From Promethearchaeota archaeon (GTDB taxonomy: Archaea; Asgardarchaeota; Lokiarchaeia; Sigynarchaeales; SOKP01): a stretch of 5,883 bases of DNA. The number at the start of each line of letters is the position of its first letter. Position 1 is the stretch's first letter. The position numbers were made by a program, and so were the translations under genes. The stretch covers positions 1 to 5,883 of the forward strand of contig JAGXNR010000156.1 of the NCBI GenBank assembly GCA_019894875.1, read 5' to 3'. This document shows, in pieces, positions 5,309 through 5,883 of the stretch. The notes under the pieces are model-generated. The model ran no database searches, was not told the DNA's origin, and saw only the letters and a list, made by a program, of their open reading frames with translations.

Positions 5309-5883
5309 ATGGATACTACCAACATCGTGTCGGAAATACAAGAAAAGTTTAAAATCATAGGTAGAAAAGAAGAACTAAGACAAATTGTATTAGCTCATTC
5401 AGTAGGTAAGAACATTTTATTAGAAGGGAACGTAGGAGTAGGAAAGACTACATTGGCAAGGGCTATATCTGAATATTATAGTTCTAACAACTCTAATTTT
5501 TACAGAGTCGATTGTAGCGAAGAATTACTGCCTCATAATCTTGTAGGTTATTATGAACCCCCCCTCGTAATTGCGAAAGGATACAATGAAGATTCTTATA
5601 AAAATGGTCCATTAGCTTTAGCAATGCTTAATGGGGGATGTCTATTTATAAACGAAATTAATAGAATGCCAGAAAACACTCAAAATTCATTACTAACTGC
5701 TCTGGATGAGGGAATACTCGAAATTCCTAAATTAAAAACAATTAAAGCTCATAAAGATTTTTTCGTTGTGGCAACCCAAAATCCCGCCGCACATGTGGGT
5801 GTGACAGTTCTTGGCGAAGCCCTAAAGGATAGGTTCATATGGATCAATTTAGATTATCAAAACCCAGAAGAAGAAATCCAAAT
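5309..5883 (+). CDS. MoxR-type AAA+ ATPase, N-terminal part (runs off right edge)
   Basis: There are 191 complete codons, open to the right edge. The protein starts MDTTNIVSEIQEKFKIIGRK, where 'iiGRkeel' is the MoxR N-linker. Walker A is GNVGVGKTT at 40-48 (Lys46, Thr47). A conserved block VGYYEP is at 79-84. The Walker B region CLFINEINR at 111-119 is followed by MPENTQNSLLTALDEG. Sensor 1 is VVATQNP at 153-159, with Asn158. ALKDRF at 171-176 supplies the candidate arginine finger Arg175. MoxR ATPases are chaperone-like remodelling enzymes, usually encoded next to a VWA-domain protein that they help assemble or metallate, so a VWA gene may follow outside the window. An unusual point is Asn115 where Walker B normally has Asp; catalytic Glu116 is retained. 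The ATG is the natural start, with the motif spacing expected of the family, and has no Shine-Dalgarno. The C-terminal lid domain is not visible. Confidence 0.88.
   Translation, partial: MDTTNIVSEIQEKFKIIGRKEELRQIVLAHSVGKNILLEGNVGVGKTTLARAISEYYSSNNSNFYRVDCSEELLPHNLVGYYEPPLVIAKGYNEDSYKNGPLALAMLNGGCLFINEINRMPENTQNSLLTALDEGILEIPKLKTIKAHKDFFVVATQNPAAHVGVTVLGEALKDRFIWINLDYQNPEEEIQ

Noticed and set aside
1..5883. CRISPR array, tRNA/rRNA genes, transposase or insertion-sequence ends, defence or toxin-antitoxin module
   Set aside because: I found no regularly spaced repeats, cloverleaf-like sequence, transposase motif or known defence domain. The lone MoxR ATPase fragment is not enough to claim a defence system.

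Overview
The window is AT-rich and reads as archaeal. It has single-gene transcription units, AT-rich TATA-like elements about 26 or about 50 nt upstream of start codons, almost no Shine-Dalgarno sequences, and oligo-T runs as terminators. The 111-residue WWPP protein and the coiled-coil-tailed membrane protein resemble lineage-specific proteins I associate with Asgard (Lokiarchaeota-like) archaea. That assignment rests on recollection and was not tested by a search.

Left part (1-666): the N-terminal end of a TetR-type regulator runs off the left edge on the minus strand. Beside it is a start-less minus-strand fragment carrying the C-terminal zinc site of a tRNA-guanine-transglycosylase-like protein (CxCxxC...H). 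This is a gene relic that appears to be missing from ordinary gene calling. Centre-left (667-2163): a complete type-B carboxylesterase on the minus strand, whose TATA-like element lies in the middle of a palindrome placed as expected for a leaderless promoter. Centre (2470-3396): a divergently transcribed FTR1-family iron permease with both REGxE motifs. A dyad resembling a DtxR/IdeR iron box abuts its TATA element.

Right part (3489-5883): a minus-strand polytopic membrane protein of unknown function, a GTG-started small alpha/beta protein on the minus strand, and the N-terminal 191 residues of a MoxR-type AAA+ ATPase running off the right edge. The small gene is bracketed by two direct copies of a ~66-bp sequence (about 86% identical by hand alignment). 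One copy abuts the membrane-protein start and the other lies just upstream of the MoxR gene. The simplest reading is that the membrane-protein and MoxR genes once shared a divergent promoter region, which was duplicated when the small gene came to lie between them.

The genes do not form one pathway. Iron uptake is the only clear physiological role, the esterase is a generalist hydrolase, and the MoxR gene probably begins a separate module continuing past the right edge. I do not see a convincing new defence or mobile system. The most interesting signals are the duplicated promoter repeat, the putative iron box, the palindromic TATA region and the TGT-like relic.
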